A stretch of 64,000 nucleotides of DNA from Desulfonatronum thiodismutans (GTDB taxonomy: Bacteria; Desulfobacterota; Desulfovibrionia; Desulfovibrionales; Desulfonatronaceae): contig NZ_JPIK01000013.1 in the NCBI RefSeq assembly GCF_000717475.1, forward strand, positions 62,001 to 126,000. The letters run 5' to 3'. Below the pieces are notes generated by a model. That model saw only the letters and a program-made list of their open reading frames with translations. It searched no databases and was not told the origin of the DNA. Shown here piece after piece: positions 8,117 through 16,319 of the stretch (the stretch's first letter is position 1; each line of letters opens with the position of its first letter). Position numbers and translations under genes: made by a program.

Positions 8117-9861
8117 CTATCCTTTTGCATGTGGCCGGGACCGAGACAGACTTGGTCCCGGCCTCCGCGTTTGGCTTCATAGAGGGCTTCGTCCGCGGCC
8201 GACAGGAGGTCCGAGGCGTCTGGATACCGCGCGGCCGTGACCACGCCGGCGCTGAGGGTCACGGAGAAAACCTGGTCGTCAGCGGTGAAGCGAATATCTT
8301 TGAATCGTTCGCGAATATCGTTAAGCAATTCCAAGGCCGAGTCAGCCTCGCATCGGGGCAGGACCGCGGCGAATTCTTCGCCGCCGTAACGGCCGATGCC
8401 GTCGGTCTTGCGCAGCCGTTGCTTCAGCAGGTGGGCCAGAGCCTTGATGACCTGGTCCCCCACTGTGTGGCCATGGGTGTCGTTGACGTTCTTGAAGTGG
8501 TCGATATCCAGCATCGCTACGCACAGGGGCGTTTGGTCCCGCTTGGCCCGGGCGAACTCCACGGCAATCAGATCTTTGATTCGGGAGTGCTTGAGCAGGC
8601 CGGTCAGGCTGTCTTTGACCATCAGGTCGTTGAGTTGGCGCATCCGGGCAGCCCGCACGGAAACAGCGGCCACCAGATGATGGTCCGCGATGGGCTTGGT
8701 CAGAAAGTCGTCCCCGCCGCTGCTTAAGGCTGACAGTTGTCGGTCCCTGTCCGTTTCCGCCGAGAGATAGACGATGGGCAAACTGGTCCATTGCTCGTGC
8801 ATCCTGATCACTCTGGCCAGGTCCATCCCGCTGTATCCGGGCATGGAAACGTCCATCAGAACCAATTCCGGTTGAAACTCTTTCATGACTTCCAGGATGC
8901 GTTTGGGAGCGGAAAGGGCCTTGGCTTCCATGCCGGCACCGCGAAGGACCAGGGCGTAATGGCTGGCCAAGTCTTCATCGTCGTCTACGATCAACAGCCG
9001 ATACGGGAAGGTTTGGAGGTGCTTCACGGTCAGCTCCACCCGGTCGATGAGCTTGGGAATGTCCAGGGGCTTGAGAAAAAAGCCTTCGGCCCCGACCCGG
9101 GCGGCCTGGACCCGGACTTCGAAGTCGTCCTGGTCGGACAGGAAGATCAGCGGGCAGTGTAGGTCGTGATATACCGGGGACAAGGCGACCTGCTCGATGG
9201 TGTTCAGGCCGTCGGCATGAAAGGTCACATCCAGGATCAGCACGTCAGGGGGGCTGTGGAGCATGGCCTCCGCTGCATCAGGTAGTCGTTCGTAATGGTC
9301 GACCCGGTAGCCGAAGTGCCCGAAGGCCCGCTTGAGATTATCGGCGAGTTCCAGGTCGTCCTCAACGAGACAGATCTCCACGGATTCCTCTTGCCGTTTC
9401 GAGGCCGCGTTGGCTGGAAGCGAATCCGGGGCTTTTGTCAGAGGTGATTTTGGGGTTGTTTTTTGTGATGCTTCCGATGCTGTTTCCGAGACGGTTTGCA
9501 TCGTGGGAACAAGGCCGCGCAGGGCATGGACCCCGGCATGCGCGGCCCGTGTTTCAGAAGATTCCGGATGTTCACCTTCCAACCATCTCTGGACGCGAAT
9601 TTCCAGGTCACGGGCCGCCGCTCCCAATTCCGGGCATCCGAAGGTTCCGGCGGAACCGGCCAGCTTGTGCAGGGCCTGGTTCAATTCCTTTAATCTGGTG
9701 TTGCCCGTGTCGGTTGTATCCGGGGGGTGGAGAGCCTCCCGGCCAAAGAGCGTTTCGGCAAGACGTTCCAGTTCGGGGATATCAGTGTCCAGCCGTTGAC
9801 GGAACATTTCCCGCAAGGCCCGGAGCTGGTCCTCAGCCGCGGCGGTTCTGTCCTCAGCCAT
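8113..9861 (-). CDS. Hpt-REC-REC-GGEEF response regulator, predicted diguanylate cyclase
   Basis: Four-domain output protein of 582 residues. Hpt domain about 1-115 with His65 in HKLAGSAGTFG; receiver 1 about 161-280 with Asp211 (VLILDVTF); receiver 2 about 286-405 with Asp337 (LVLMDVSMPG) and Lys389; GGDEF domain about 415-575 with DSLTGLLKH, DIDHFKNVNDTHGH and an intact GGEEF (493-497). An RxxD inhibitory-site motif (RKTD, 484-487) lies five residues before GGEEF. It should make cyclic di-GMP and be feedback controlled. It overlaps the CheY-like gene upstream by 8 bases and the Hpt gene downstream by 4, so all three are one transcript. How phosphate is routed between Hpt and receivers is not visible. 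Confidence 0.93.
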   Translation of the reverse strand: MAEDRTAAAEDQLRALREMFRQRLDTDIPELERLAETLFGREALHPPDTTDTGNTRLKELNQALHKLAGSAGTFGCPELGAAARDLEIRVQRWLEGEHPESSETRAAHAGVHALRGLVPTMQTVSETASEASQKTTPKSPLTKAPDSLPANAASKRQEESVEICLVEDDLELADNLKRAFGHFGYRVDHYERLPDAAEAMLHSPPDVLILDVTFHADGLNTIEQVALSPVYHDLHCPLIFLSDQDDFEVRVQAARVGAEGFFLKPLDIPKLIDRVELTVKHLQTFPYRLLIVDDDEDLASHYALVLRGAGMEAKALSAPKRILEVMKEFQPELVLMDVSMPGYSGMDLARVIRMHEQWTSLPIVYLSAETDRDRQLSALSSGGDDFLTKPIADHHLVAAVSVRAARMRQLNDLMVKDSLTGLLKHSRIKDLIAVEFARAKRDQTPLCVAMLDIDHFKNVNDTHGHTVGDQVIKALAHLLKQRLRKTDGIGRYGGEEFAAVLPRCEADSALELLNDIRERFKDIRFTADDQVFSVTLSAGVVTAARYPDASDLLSAADEALYEAKRGGRDQVCLGPGHMQKDR

Positions 9862-10240
9862 GGCCTTGCTCCCAAATGGCCCGGACCTCTTCGCTCAGTT
9901 TCATGGGGTCGAACGGTTTGGCGATGACGCCCTTGGCCCCTTGGGCAAGATACTCTTGAACTTCCTGGGGTTGGACTTTGGCGGTCATAAAAACCATCGG
10001 AACGGCGGCCATGCCCGGCTGGTCCCGCAGTTTGCGCATGGTGGTCGGGCCGTCCATGCCGGGCATCATCACGTCCAGCAGGATCAGGTCCGGGTGGAAA
10101 TCCTTCACGGAGTCCAGGGCTTCCTGGCCCGAAGAGCAGGCTTTCAGCGTGAAGCCCCCGACCATTTCCAGGGCGATTTTGGCCACGGCCTGAATGTCCG
10201 GCTCGTCTTCAACGTAGAGAATTTTTTGGAGCGTACGCAT
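9854..10240 (-). CDS. Single-domain CheY-like response regulator
   Basis: A 128-residue stand-alone receiver. It has the acidic pocket ILYVEDEPDI, the phosphorylated Asp in DLILLDVMMPGMDG, the switch Thr in PMVFMTAK and the Lys in GVIAKPFDP. There is no output domain, so it probably shuttles phosphate between the histidine kinase encoded upstream (124 bases away) and an Hpt domain of the downstream proteins. It overlaps the Hpt-REC-REC-GGEEF gene by 8 bases. Confidence 0.93.
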   Translation of the reverse strand: MRTLQKILYVEDEPDIQAVAKIALEMVGGFTLKACSSGQEALDSVKDFHPDLILLDVMMPGMDGPTTMRKLRDQPGMAAVPMVFMTAKVQPQEVQEYLAQGAKGVIAKPFDPMKLSEEVRAIWEQGHG

Positions 10241-10363
10241 GGCGTGTGTATGGGGCGGAAGGGGAAAAAGGATGAAGGCGGCGGGGTTATGCCGACGATG
10301 GCGGCACCCTACGACGTTGCCGGATGTTTCTCAAGCCTGACGTCCAGCTTGCTTCGCTCAGTC

Positions 10364-12229
10364 TCAAGTTCCCTTCTTCATTCGTGGCAGGTCCACGTAA
10401 AACGTCGCTCCTCGGCCTTCCTCGGATTCGAAGCCGATCCGCCCGCCCATTTTTTCTGCCAGTTCTTTGGCGATTGCCAGCCCCAGACCTGTACCGCCCT
10501 GGGCGCGGGTGGTTGAGGAATCGGCCTGGGAAAATTTCTGGAAGATTCGTTCCTGAAAATCTTTTGGGATTCCTGCCCCATCGTCGTTGACCTGAATCCG
10601 AACCGTATTCTCATGTTCTAGGACGTCCACCCGGACAGTCCCGTCTTCGGGCGTGAACTTGACGGCATTGGAAAGAAAGTTGGTCAGGACTTGTAGCAGG
10701 CGCTGACCGTCAACGCGAATCAATACTCCCTCCTCGCGTCGACCCAGGACCAAGATCACCCGGCGCAGATCGGCCTGAGGCTGGCTGAGTTGGATGGCCT
10801 GCTCCACCAGGGGCATTGCTTCCTGGGTGCGTATCTCGAAGCGCATCTTGCCCGCGGCAATTTTCTCCATATCCAGCAGGTCATTGATCAGGGCGCCCAG
10901 GCGCTGACTGTTTTTATGGGCCACCTCCAGCATCCGGCGGGCCGTTTCCGGGATCTCGCCCAGAGCCCCTCCCAGCAACAGACCGATGGGGCCGATGATG
11001 GAAGTCAGGGGCGTTCGCAGCTCATGGCTGACCGTGGCCACGAATTCGTTTTTCATTCGCTCCATGCGCTTGCGCTCGGTGATGTCCCGGACCACGCCGA
11101 TGAACATCTTGCCGTTGTTGCGGGTGATCTCGGAAACGGAAAGCTCCATGGGGAAGACTTCTCCGTTTTTGCGCTGGGCCACGACCTCGCGCCCGATGCC
11201 GATGACCTTGGTGGCTCCGGTCTTCATATAGGTGGCCACATAGCCGTCGTGCTCCGAGTGATAAGGTTCGGGCATGAGCATGTTCACGTTTCGTCCCAGG
11301 ACTTCCTCCGCTGAGTATCCGAAAATACTCTCCGCGGCCTGGTTGAGAGAAGTCACGATGCGTTTTTGATCAATGGTGATGATCCCGTCGATGACGTTGT
11401 CCAGAATGGCCTGGGTGTGACGGCTGTTTTCGGCCAGGGCCAATCCGGCTTGCTTACGTTCGGTGATGTCCTGGACCGTCCCGATCAGGCGAACGGGGCG
11501 GCCTTGCTCGTCCTTTGCCGATGTGGCCAGCTCATGTACCCAGCGCACTTCTCCAGTGGGGAGAATGATGCGATGTTCGACGTCGTGACGACCCGTTTCC
11601 ATGGCCCGGGCTTCGCTCTCCCGGACCAGGGGGACGTCCTCCGGATGGAGGGCTTGATTGAAGGCTTCCACGCTGGGGGTGAATGTCCGTGGATTTTGTC
11701 CGAAAATTTCGTAAATGGTTTCAGACCACCAGAGATTTCCGGTCAGCAGGTTGGCTTCCCAGTGGCCCAAGCGAGCTAGACGCTGAACCTCCTCTAGTCG
11801 GGAGCGTTGGCGGGCCAGTTCGGCCTCGGCCTGTTTGAGAGGTGCGTAGTCCCAGAGCCAGGCGCGAATGCGCTCTACGGATCCGGTGGGGCCGTATACC
11901 GGTCGGTTGTCGTCGCGAATCCAGCGATAGACCCCATTCTTGGAGCGGATGCGGTACACTCGTTCGAATTGACGGGCTTTTGAAGCGAGATGGCTCCGGA
12001 CTTCATTTTCAAGCAAGAAAAGGTCGTAGGGATGAATGATATCCCTGAAGTGGAAGGAAGGGGCGAGGAGTTCCGAAGGCTGATAACCCAGCAACTCGGT
12101 AATGTTTGGGGTCGCCATCTCCACGGGCCACCCAGGGGCGGGGAGCCAGACGATCAGCACTACCGGGCCGTCCGAAAACAGATCGTGACTCTCCATAGGG
12201 CGCGACACGGACGGTTCTCCGGCGGGCAT
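10364..12229 (-). CDS. Cytoplasmic histidine kinase with three PAS domains, third FixL-like
   Basis: Sensor kinase of 621 residues without membrane segments. PAS1 about 20-135, PAS2 about 150-260, PAS3 about 265-390, HisKA with SHELRTPLTS (His402), and HATPase_c with the N box near 517-521, NDDGAGIP (548-555) and GTGLGLAIAKEL. PAS3 resembles the oxygen-sensing heme PAS of FixL: NVNMLMPEPYHSEHDGY then IGIGRE and FPMELSVSE. His327 falls where FixL has its heme ligand and Arg347 where FixL has its ligand-switch Arg. Heme binding is inference from family resemblance. The gene starts 3 bases after the livF stop with no clear ribosome site of its own, which suggests coupled translation; a start at 12196 is possible. 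Confidence 0.9.
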   Translation of the reverse strand: MPAGEPSVSRPMESHDLFSDGPVVLIVWLPAPGWPVEMATPNITELLGYQPSELLAPSFHFRDIIHPYDLFLLENEVRSHLASKARQFERVYRIRSKNGVYRWIRDDNRPVYGPTGSVERIRAWLWDYAPLKQAEAELARQRSRLEEVQRLARLGHWEANLLTGNLWWSETIYEIFGQNPRTFTPSVEAFNQALHPEDVPLVRESEARAMETGRHDVEHRIILPTGEVRWVHELATSAKDEQGRPVRLIGTVQDITERKQAGLALAENSRHTQAILDNVIDGIITIDQKRIVTSLNQAAESIFGYSAEEVLGRNVNMLMPEPYHSEHDGYVATYMKTGATKVIGIGREVVAQRKNGEVFPMELSVSEITRNNGKMFIGVVRDITERKRMERMKNEFVATVSHELRTPLTSIIGPIGLLLGGALGEIPETARRMLEVAHKNSQRLGALINDLLDMEKIAAGKMRFEIRTQEAMPLVEQAIQLSQPQADLRRVILVLGRREEGVLIRVDGQRLLQVLTNFLSNAVKFTPEDGTVRVDVLEHENTVRIQVNDDGAGIPKDFQERIFQKFSQADSSTTRAQGGTGLGLAIAKELAEKMGGRIGFESEEGRGATFYVDLPRMKKGT

Positions 12230-12232
12230 GAA

Positions 12233-13030
12233 CTAACCCAGCCAGCGCTTGCGTCGACGGTAGTGCTTGACGTCGCGGTAGCTGCGTTTTTCTCCGCCAT
12301 GGCCCAGGCCGAGGTAGAATTCCTGAACATCCGGATTGTTCAACAGGGACTCCGAAGAACCATCCATGACGATACGTCCGTTTTCAAGAATGTAGCCGTG
12401 TTGGGCGATGCTCAAGGCGGCCCGTGCGTTTTGCTCCACCAGGAGGATCGTCACACCTTCCTCTTGATTGACACGTTGGACGATGGTGAAGATTTCCTCC
12501 ACCAGCAGCGGAGCCAGCCCCAGGGAGGGCTCATCCAGCAAGAGCAGTTTCGGTTTGGCCATCAAGGCCCGGCCAATGGCCAGCATCTGCTGTTCACCGC
12601 CGGAAAGATAGCCTGCAAGCTGTTTGCGGCGTTCCTGAAGGCGGGGGAAGTATTCGTAGACCCGCTTCAAGGACTCGGGGTACTCCGAGGCCGGACGGGT
12701 GAAGCCCCCGCAACGCAGATTTTCTTCGACGCTCAAGTCCTCGAAGACGCGCCGGCCCTCCATGACTTGAAAGATGCCCTCGCGGACGATCTTTTCGGGC
12801 AGGGTCTTGTGGATGGGCCGGTCCTGATAGATGACCGCGCCCTCGGTGATCTCGCCGTCCTCGGTGCGGATTAATCCGGATACGGCCTTGAGGGTGGTGG
12901 ACTTGCCCGCTCCGTTGGGGCCGAGCAGGGCCGTGATCCGGCCCTGCCGGACCTTCAGGGAAAGGCCCTTGAGCACCAGAATGACGTCGTTGTACACGAC
13001 CTCGAGGTTTTCGATTTTCAGCAGATCCAT
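12233..13030 (-). CDS. livF: LivF-type ABC transporter ATP-binding protein
   Basis: Second ATPase of a branched-chain amino acid type (HAAT) uptake system. Walker A is GPNGAGKST, the signature is YLSGGEQQMLAIGRAL, Walker B is LLLLDEPSLGLAP, and the switch His is replaced by Gln in LLVEQNA, as usual in LivF. It has 265 residues, about 25 more than E. coli LivF because of a basic C-terminal tail rich in Arg, Lys and Tyr. It is the last transporter gene of the operon, after livK and a strong hairpin. The sensor kinase gene follows 3 bases later. Confidence 0.92.
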   Translation of the reverse strand: MDLLKIENLEVVYNDVILVLKGLSLKVRQGRITALLGPNGAGKSTTLKAVSGLIRTEDGEITEGAVIYQDRPIHKTLPEKIVREGIFQVMEGRRVFEDLSVEENLRCGGFTRPASEYPESLKRVYEYFPRLQERRKQLAGYLSGGEQQMLAIGRALMAKPKLLLLDEPSLGLAPLLVEEIFTIVQRVNQEEGVTILLVEQNARAALSIAQHGYILENGRIVMDGSSESLLNNPDVQEFYLGLGHGGEKRSYRDVKHYRRRKRWLG

Positions 13031-13073
13031 GGTGGTGGGTCAGGGTTCATGGTTTGACGAACGTGCCGTATAG

Positions 13074-13104
13074 CGTGGGGACGATTTCGCGAATCGCCCC
13101 CACG
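13074..13104 (-). other. Strong intercistronic hairpin between livK and livF
   Basis: An inverted repeat with 13-base arms (CGTGGGG...CCCCACG outer part) and a 5-base loop. As minus-strand RNA it pairs throughout, with one G-U. No T run follows, so it is not a classic terminator. It lies 8 bases past the livK stop. Such hairpins after binding-protein genes often protect the upstream message and lower downstream expression; that role here is inferred from position. Confidence 0.65.
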
Positions 13105-13111
13105 GAGAATT

Positions 13112-14272
13112 TTAATGCCCCAGCCACTCCGGACGACGCTCCAGCTCCTGTTCGGCCACCAGCTCCATGCGATCCTCAAAGAGCTGATAGAGGTACACGG
13201 TCATGTTCGGCCGGTGATCTTCCTCGAAAAAGCTGATCGGCGGGGTCAGCCCCAGTGGGTCGAAGTCGCGCAGGGTGCGGGACGCGTCCCGGATGGCCGG
13301 TCCGGTGATTTTGCCCTGCTCCGCGGCCACGCGGATGGCTTCGGCCATGGTGTACATGGAGGCGAAGCCGCGAATGTAGTGGATATTCTGATGACGGCCA
13401 CCGGTGAGTTCCTCGATAACCTTCATGCCCGGCACGTCAGCGCCGTAAACAGCGGAAGTATGCAGTCCGTAATGGCCGTTGACCGCGGGACCGGCCAGCT
13501 TCAGGAGCTGCTCGTCGCTGCCCCAGATGTTGGTGATGAACTTGGCTTTCATGCCGATCTTCTGAGCGTCCTTGAGGATCACCGCGGTGGAGGAGATGGT
13601 CCCGCCCACCCAGACGTAGTCCGGGGCCAGGCGCTGCATGCGCAGCAACTGGCTGGTGGCGTCCATGTCTCCCAGGCCGACGTTGTCTTCGCCTACCAGC
13701 TCGAAACCCAGTTCCTGGGCAAAGGCCTTGATGCCCGGGATGGGCGCCAGGCCGTAGGGGTGGTTGGGATAGAGCAGGCCGAGCTTGATGGGGCGGTCCT
13801 CGGTCCAGTTGTCATGGAAGTACTGCAGGGCGGCCCGTGCCTGGGTGGTGTAGTCCGCGGCGATGAAGAAATTGTAGGGCGCGGTTTTCGGGTCGGTCAG
13901 GTGCGCGGAATAGGAGGCTGAATAGGTCGGGATCTCGTCCCGGGCCACGAAACGGACCAGGGCTTCCGTGTCCGCGGTGCCCCAGCCTTGCAGGGCCACG
14001 ATGCCTTGGCCCTTGAAGCGGTTGTAGGCCGCGATGGCCTGCTGCACGTTATAGGCGTAGTCCACCTGGAGCAATTCGATCTTCTGCCCGGCTATGCCGC
14101 CTTGCTTGTTCAGGTGTTCGACGCAATGTCGAACTCCGTCGGCATACGGCCGGCCTACGTCGGAAGTGGGGCCGCTCAGGTCGGACAGTACGCCGATCTT
14201 GATTTGGGCCAGTCCCGGTGACGACGTGAACAGGATCATGGCCGCCGCCAGTGTGAAAAATCCTCGTCTCAT
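13112..14272 (-). CDS. livK: Periplasmic substrate-binding protein of Liv-type ABC transporter
   Basis: Type I periplasmic-binding protein (Peripla_BP_6 family) that delivers ligand to LivHM. The start MRRGFFTLAAAMILFTSSPG is a standard signal peptide cleaved near GLAQ, and the mature part opens IKIGVLSDLSGPTSDVGRPY, typical of this family. An ATG two codons upstream (14278) lies directly against the ribosome site AGGAGG, so the ATG at 14272 with 7-base spacing is preferred, giving 386 residues. The partner acyl-CoA ligase suggests an organic acid or amino acid ligand, but specificity cannot be read from the sequence. Confidence 0.92.
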   Translation of the reverse strand: MRRGFFTLAAAMILFTSSPGLAQIKIGVLSDLSGPTSDVGRPYADGVRHCVEHLNKQGGIAGQKIELLQVDYAYNVQQAIAAYNRFKGQGIVALQGWGTADTEALVRFVARDEIPTYSASYSAHLTDPKTAPYNFFIAADYTTQARAALQYFHDNWTEDRPIKLGLLYPNHPYGLAPIPGIKAFAQELGFELVGEDNVGLGDMDATSQLLRMQRLAPDYVWVGGTISSTAVILKDAQKIGMKAKFITNIWGSDEQLLKLAGPAVNGHYGLHTSAVYGADVPGMKVIEELTGGRHQNIHYIRGFASMYTMAEAIRVAAEQGKITGPAIRDASRTLRDFDPLGLTPPISFFEEDHRPNMTVYLYQLFEDRMELVAEQELERRPEWLGH

Positions 14273-14304
14273 TTCCATCCCTCCTTGGAATACGTGGAAA
14301 AAGG

Positions 14305-15351
14305 CTAATGCGCGAACGGATACAGCTTCCAGTAGGCCTTGATCAGCCGCCAGCGATGGGCCAGGCCTTCGGGCTCGAAGATCAGGAACAGGACGAGGAT
14401 CAGGCCGAAGATGCCTTCGCGCAGGGCCAGGAAATACATGCTGATGTTGGGAAAGAAGGAACCGGCCAATTGGGCCAGAGCGCCCAGGAATTCCGGCAGC
14501 AGGGTCACGAAGACCGCGCCGAAGATGCTGCCCAGCACGCTGCCCAGGCCGCCGATGATGATCATGGCCAGGTACTGGATGGAGAGCATGATGTCGAACT
14601 GTTCCGGGGTGATGTACATGGTGTAGTGCGCCCACAGCCCCCCGGCGATCCCGGCCAGGAACGAACTGACCGCGAAGGCTTGCAGCTTGTAAGCAAAAAG
14701 GTTCACGCCCACGGATTCCGCGGACTGGTGAAAGTCCCGGATGGCCACGAAGGCCCGGCCGTGGCGAGTGCGCAGGATGTTGGCCACCAGCAGGACGCTG
14801 GCCGCGGCCACGCCGAAGGTCAGGTAGAACATCTTGGCGTCGTTATCCAGGGACATGCCCAGGATCACCGGCGCGTCCAGCCCCATGCCGATGGAACCGC
14901 CGGTGACCGATTCCCAGTGCAGGAAGACGTAGCTCAGGATCAACTGGGCGGCCAGGGTGGCGATGGCCAGGTAGATGCCTTTCAGGCGCAACGATGGGAT
15001 GCCGAAGAGCATGCCCACCACCGCGGTGACCAGCCCGCCGAAGAGCAGGGCCGCGAAAAACGGCCACCCGGCCAGGGTGCACAGTCCCGTGGTATACGCC
15101 CCCACGCCGATGAACGCCCCGTGGCCCAGGGATATCTGGCCGCAGCATCCGGTGAGCAGGTTCAGGGCCACGGCCCCGATTACGGCGATGTTGATCATGT
15201 TCAGCATCGAGACCTGGTAGTTGCTCAGGAAAAACGGGGAGCAGAGCAGCAGAGCCAGGAAAACGCCCAGGCTCAGTTTCTGGAATCCGGTCTGGAAGAA
15301 CCGGGTTTCCGAGGCGTAGGAGGTGTGGAAGAGTCCGCATTTACCGCGCAT
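14305..15351 (-). CDS. livM: LivM-type ABC transporter permease
   Basis: Inner-membrane permease of 348 residues with about 9-10 hydrophobic segments. Family motifs include LNLLTGCCGQISLGHGAFIGVGAY near residues 63-86, the ATPase-contact region AIRDFHQSAESVGVN, and IIIGGLGSVLGSIFGAVF. It pairs with LivH to form the membrane channel. It lies 41 bases after livH and 32 bases before livK. The C-terminus GLAHRWRLIKAYWKLYPFAH is also found in close relatives with ligase-containing operons, as I recall; this is memory rather than a search. Confidence 0.93.
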   Translation of the reverse strand: MRGKCGLFHTSYASETRFFQTGFQKLSLGVFLALLLCSPFFLSNYQVSMLNMINIAVIGAVALNLLTGCCGQISLGHGAFIGVGAYTTGLCTLAGWPFFAALLFGGLVTAVVGMLFGIPSLRLKGIYLAIATLAAQLILSYVFLHWESVTGGSIGMGLDAPVILGMSLDNDAKMFYLTFGVAAASVLLVANILRTRHGRAFVAIRDFHQSAESVGVNLFAYKLQAFAVSSFLAGIAGGLWAHYTMYITPEQFDIMLSIQYLAMIIIGGLGSVLGSIFGAVFVTLLPEFLGALAQLAGSFFPNISMYFLALREGIFGLILVLFLIFEPEGLAHRWRLIKAYWKLYPFAH

Positions 15352-15392
15352 GGCCGACCTGCTTGAAAAAGATGTCTGAAATGTTCATGGGG

Positions 15393-16280
15393 TTAGACCC
15401 GCTCGATCTCATGGGTGCCGAAGAGACCATACGGTCGCAACATCAGGATGATCACCAGGACCACGTAGGCGGCGACCTCCTTGAAGCCGGGCAGGCTGAA
15501 GACCTGCTGCATGAAGCCGTCGGCCACGTTTTCCAGTACGCCGATAATCAGTCCGCCCAGGGCCGCGCCCAACAGACTGTCCAGTCCGCCGAGGATGACC
15601 GCGGGAAAGACCTTCAGCCCCAGGTGGCCCAGTTGGGCGTTGATTCCGTTGATGTTGCCCAGGATGATTCCGCCGATGCTGGACACCACCGCGGCGATGC
15701 ACCAGGACAGGGCGAAGATGTTCTTCACGCCGATGCCCATGGACTGGGCCGCCTGCTGATCCATGGCCGTGGCCCGCATGGCGATGCCGGTCCGGGAATA
15801 CTTGAAGAACAGCGAGAACACGGTGAACAGCAGGGCGGAGAGGACGAAGGCCGCGATGTACACCGGCGCCACCGGCACCCCGGCGATCCAGATCGGGTCC
15901 GTGGGCAGGATGGGCGGATAGACCCGGATCTGGGTGCCCCAGAACAGCTGGACCAGGGACTTGAGCACCGTGGACAGTCCCACGGTGACCATGATCACGC
16001 TGATGATCGGTTCGCCGATCAGCGGACGCAAAATCACCCGCTCGATGCACAAGCCGAGAATCACGGAAAAAAACAGGGTCATCAGAAAGGAGACCAGAAA
16101 CGGCAGGCCCATCTGCACGGTCAGGGCGAAGCAAATATATGCCCCGACCATGACCATCTCGCCCTGGGCGAAATTCACAACCTTGGTCGCCTTGTAGATG
16201 ATCACGAAACCCAGGGCCACCAGACTGTAGATGCTCCCGACAACGAGGCCGTTCACGAAGAGTTGAAGATAGTATTCCAT
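15393..16280 (-). CDS. livH: LivH-type ABC transporter permease
   Basis: Inner-membrane permease of 295 residues with about eight hydrophobic segments. The N-terminal signature NGLVVGSIYSLVALGFVIIY and KVVNFAQGEMVMVGAY is typical of LivH, and AVILGGLDSLLGAALGGLIIG near the C-terminus is the conserved coupling region. It lies between the acyl-CoA ligase and livM in the same operon, with small gaps (39 and 41 bases). Confidence 0.94.
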   Translation of the reverse strand: MEYYLQLFVNGLVVGSIYSLVALGFVIIYKATKVVNFAQGEMVMVGAYICFALTVQMGLPFLVSFLMTLFFSVILGLCIERVILRPLIGEPIISVIMVTVGLSTVLKSLVQLFWGTQIRVYPPILPTDPIWIAGVPVAPVYIAAFVLSALLFTVFSLFFKYSRTGIAMRATAMDQQAAQSMGIGVKNIFALSWCIAAVVSSIGGIILGNINGINAQLGHLGLKVFPAVILGGLDSLLGAALGGLIIGVLENVADGFMQQVFSLPGFKEVAAYVVLVIILMLRPYGLFGTHEIERV

Positions 16281-16319
16281 GATTGATTCAGGCTGGAGGG
16301 TTTATGATCAAGGAGGCGG

